A stretch of 64,000 nt of DNA from Aquimarina sp. ERC-38. Lineage in GTDB: Bacteria > Bacteroidota > Bacteroidia > Flavobacteriales > Flavobacteriaceae. Each line of letters begins with the position of its first letter. Position 1 is the stretch's first letter. This document shows positions 61,931 to 64,000 of the stretch, piece by piece. The position numbers and the translations under genes were made by a program. The stretch lies in contig NZ_CP098511.1 in NCBI RefSeq assembly GCF_026222555.1, positions 3,391,501 through 3,455,500 of the forward strand, in the 5' to 3' direction. A model generated the notes under the pieces. The model did not search any database and was not told where the DNA came from. It saw only the letters and a list, made by a program, of their open reading frames with translations.

Positions 61931-62096
61931 CATTCCACACACATATTGCTTCTACTCTTCTTCCCTATCTGCAAAAAGCGTATTCCATTACATTTCTAAA
62001 GAAACTTTTTAGAAAGAAAAAATAAAGAAGATTTGTCTTTGAGAAAGCTTTTTCCCAAAGGAAAGTGACATAAAGCAGAACATTATAGTACAAATA
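61931..62096. repeat. noncoding repeat copy C
   Basis: About 166 bp, the third copy of the element at 57753-57960, in the same orientation: CATTCCACACACAT, TCCATTACATTT, AGAAACTTTTTAGAAAGAAAAAATAAAGAAG and AGAACATTATAGTACAAATA are shared (shown as separate words). It lies 93 bp upstream of the AAA+ gene start and, with copy B, brackets the IetAS pair as direct repeats about 4.1 kb apart. The 480-bp gap 61838-62317 otherwise contains only a terminator. Confidence 0.7.
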
Positions 62097-62243
62097 TAGT
62101 ATCAAGTAAAATAGTATCTATAATAAACTTTACGGGCTAGCAATGACTACAAGTATTCTAAATTTAATAAGGTTTAATGCGATATAGAAGTTTAAAAAAA
62201 GGTATTTAAAAGTTCTGATGTCAATTAGCACTATCTCTAATAA

Positions 62244-62279
62244 AAACAGAAGGTTATCCATGTAGATAACCTTCTGTTT
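62244..62279 (-). terminator. strong hairpin terminator downstream of the glycoside hydrolase
   Basis: A 15-bp perfect stem: AAACAGAAGGTTATC (62244-62258) with GATAACCTTCTGTTT (62265-62279), 6-nt loop, T-tract on the minus strand. It lies about 40 bp past the hydrolase stop codon and is A-rich on the left and T-rich on the right, so it can work in both directions. Confidence 0.9.
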
Positions 62280-62317
62280 ATTAGGTAATGATAAAATTAT
62301 ATTTTACAAACTACCGA

Positions 62318-64000
62318 TTACTTTTTTACAAAGCTAGAGGATATACTATCCCCGTTATTAGTTAAAGTCACAATGTATAATCCGGTTGTTAATTGGGATA
62401 CTGCAATGGTGTTTTTTGTATTACTTATTTTTCCAGTTGTAAGGGCAACACCCTCCAGGTTATATATGGTATAATCTACTTCTTTACCTACATTAGCAAT
62501 AGTTAGTAAATCAGTTGTAGGGTTAGGATATATATTAATGTCATTAGTAGAATCTTTAAGAAAACTTACCGTAGATAAGGTAGTAGAGACAGGTGCTAAA
62601 ATAATCTTATCTAAGTTCCATTGCCAGATACTAGATCCGCTAGCGGTAATTCGCAGACGGTGCTGACCAGCGGTTAAATTAACCGTATTATCGTGTGTTA
62701 CCTTTTGATAAGTATCCCATCCACCACTACTCGGGATATTAGTTAGTGCTAAGCTTACATTATCTATTTCAAACTGTACTTGTGCAGCTTCAGATAGGGT
62801 TGCCACCTCATAAGTTAATTTATAGTCCCCGGTTTCAGGAATCGTAATTGTGTACTCAGCATTATCACCTGCATTTACAAAGTTTGTTCCTACACTTGAC
62901 TTATTCATACCAAACCCGGGACCTCCAAATTCACTATCATCATAAGTTCCATTAGTACTTACAAAGGTTTCTGCCTCAATAATAAAGTTTTTATCGTCTT
63001 CGGGTGTTTGTACTATATCAAAACGCACTAAGAAATTTGAACCACCTTTTACCGATGGCCAATCATAACGATGCGCTAAACCCCATTGTACACCGTCTTT
63101 TGGCGAAGTACCTTCGTTTCCTGGTCGAAAAATACCCAGGGCTTCAGGAACGTCTTTTACTTTACCTTTTAATTCAAAATTTAATCCGTCTTCTGCAAAA
63201 AGAACGGTACCACGTTCGGGACCATCTAATTTGTTTATGATTGCCATACCTCCGTCATAATTCCATACGGCTACTTCGTGACCACTTGTAGTAATGGGAT
63301 TGTATTGAGATTTTATATAAGGACCGGTAGGCTTATCGGCAATAGCTACCCCCCATCGGATTTCGCGTTCCCCACAATAACGTTCTTCGCCCATACGTTC
63401 CCCTTTATAATAAAGGTAAAACTTGTTATCGTAAAACATTAAACAAGGGTCATGTACTTTATGACTATCAAAATCACCTTTAACGGTTGCATCTATACGA
63501 CTTGTAGAACCGTCCGCCCACTTTCCATTATCCGTTGCTCTTAAAATAGGTTCATCTAATTTGACCCAGGGTCCGTCAGGAGAATCAGCAACTGCCATGG
63601 CTACGTTATTTTTAACTCTTTCAATATAAGGCCATTGTACCGTTTGGTAGACCAAATAAAATTTACTTTGATGGACAAAAATTTCCGGAGTAAAAACAGA
63701 CTGATCATCAAAACGTCCTCTTACGCCTCGAGTCACTGCTGGTCCTTGCTCATCCCATTTAAAACCATCCTCTGAGGTAGCATAGTAAATGTCTGCATTG
63801 TCCCACGGAAAAACATTTGTATCACCATCTAGGTTAGCATCACCTCTAAACCAGGTTGATGGCTCAGTTAATTTATAGGTATACCAAACATAAAATTTGT
63901 TATTGTGCTTGATTACCGCGGTTGGATCTCTTCTGGTAAACTTGGCGTCTCTTTTTAAAGTTCCTGTAATATTTGATTCTGTCCATTCCATATTCCAAAC
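62318..64000 (-). CDS. secreted glycoside hydrolase (GH43/GH117-like propeller) with CBM6 and T9SS domain, N-terminus outside window
   Basis: At least 560 residues; the frame continues past the right edge (VWNMEW...), so the signal peptide is missing. The catalytic five-bladed propeller region has RDPTAVIKHNNKFYVWYTY, DQSVFTPEIFVHQSKFYLVYQ, KVHDPCLMFYDNKFYLYYKG and SGHEVAVWNYDGG, a pattern close to GH117/GH43 (neoagarooligosaccharide or related galactan enzymes). A CBM6 beta-sandwich follows (NFIIEAETF, then YTITIPETGDYKLTYEVA, WNLDKIILAP), and a T9SS sorting domain (INIYPNPTTDLLTI) ends the protein. Secreted, likely cell-surface degradation of red-algal or other marine polysaccharide. Substrate not proven. 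Confidence 0.82.
   Translation of the reverse strand, partial: VWNMEWTESNITGTLKRDAKFTRRDPTAVIKHNNKFYVWYTYKLTEPSTWFRGDANLDGDTNVFPWDNADIYYATSEDGFKWDEQGPAVTRGVRGRFDDQSVFTPEIFVHQSKFYLVYQTVQWPYIERVKNNVAMAVADSPDGPWVKLDEPILRATDNGKWADGSTSRIDATVKGDFDSHKVHDPCLMFYDNKFYLYYKGERMGEERYCGEREIRWGVAIADKPTGPYIKSQYNPITTSGHEVAVWNYDGGMAIINKLDGPERGTVLFAEDGLNFELKGKVKDVPEALGIFRPGNEGTSPKDGVQWGLAHRYDWPSVKGGSNFLVRFDIVQTPEDDKNFIIEAETFVSTNGTYDDSEFGGPGFGMNKSSVGTNFVNAGDNAEYTITIPETGDYKLTYEVATLSEAAQVQFEIDNVSLALTNIPSSGGWDTYQKVTHDNTVNLTAGQHRLRITASGSSIWQWNLDKIILAPVSTTLSTVSFLKDSTNDINIYPNPTTDLLTIANVGKEVDYTIYNLEGVALTTGKISNTKNTIAVSQLTTGLYIVTLTNNGDSISSSFVKK

Noticed and set aside
1..64000. tRNA, rRNA, CRISPR array or complete insertion sequence
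   Set aside because: Intergenic regions were scanned by eye and none showed cloverleaf-like, rRNA-like, regularly spaced repeat or transposase signals.

Overview
The window reads as chromosome of a marine member of the Flavobacteriia (Bacteroidota). The DNA is AT-rich with short intergenic gaps and weak Shine-Dalgarno signals. There are many SPII lipoproteins, T9SS type A C-terminal sorting domains (LPMO at 50.7-53.0 kb, glycoside hydrolase at 62.3 kb) and Bacteroidota families such as DUF4251, DUF6090 and DUF3891. The genus cannot be fixed from the sequence alone. No rRNA, tRNA, CRISPR array or complete insertion sequence was seen.

Layout. 0-1.1 kb: 3' part of a DnaQ-type exonuclease/GIY-YIG fusion. 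1.3-13.9 kb: mostly minus-strand, stress-flavoured genes (MscS channel, two alpha/beta hydrolases, VOC protein, GH15 enzyme, two SDRs, photolyase-like protein, DUF3891, AraC regulator). 14.1-26.9 kb: housekeeping and transport (acyl-CoA carboxylase beta, secreted nuclease, EttA, pseudouridine synthase, metal-dependent hydrolase, TauE, SulP and EamA transporters), plus a small frameshifted secreted-protein gene at 19.5-20.1 kb. 26.9-34.8 kb: a 0.7-kb leader and a glycogen operon, glgA-glgC-glgB-GH31, ending in a strong hairpin terminator. 35.0-38.7 kb: envelope genes (M48 peptidase, UMF1-type MFS, lipocalin-like and OmpA-like lipoproteins).

38.9-46.2 kb is the most interesting metabolic region. 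A flavoprotein, a methyltransferase and a type III polyketide synthase form one block. After a 2-kb interruption holding a decayed PIN toxin-antitoxin pair and a DUF6090 gene comes a second block: lipoprotein, hotdog dehydratase, ketosynthase, acyl carrier protein and phosphopantetheinyl transferase. Together they look like a hybrid type II FAS/type III PKS pathway, probably for an alkylated phenolic or quinone lipid.

46.2-54.5 kb: Bcr/CflA efflux pump, lipoprotein/outer-membrane pairs, a multidomain chitin-type AA10 LPMO with a duplicated unassigned domain, and a SCO1-like copper protein paired with a MORN-repeat lipoprotein. 54.6-62.1 kb looks like acquired DNA. Three related noncoding repeats bracket two cargo modules: a serine hydrolase/LytS-type kinase/LytTR regulator operon, and an AAA+ ATPase/subtilase pair matching the IetAS anti-phage/plasmid-stability architecture. 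The window ends inside a secreted GH43/GH117-like hydrolase with a CBM6.

All functions are from reading translated sequence by eye; no database search was run.
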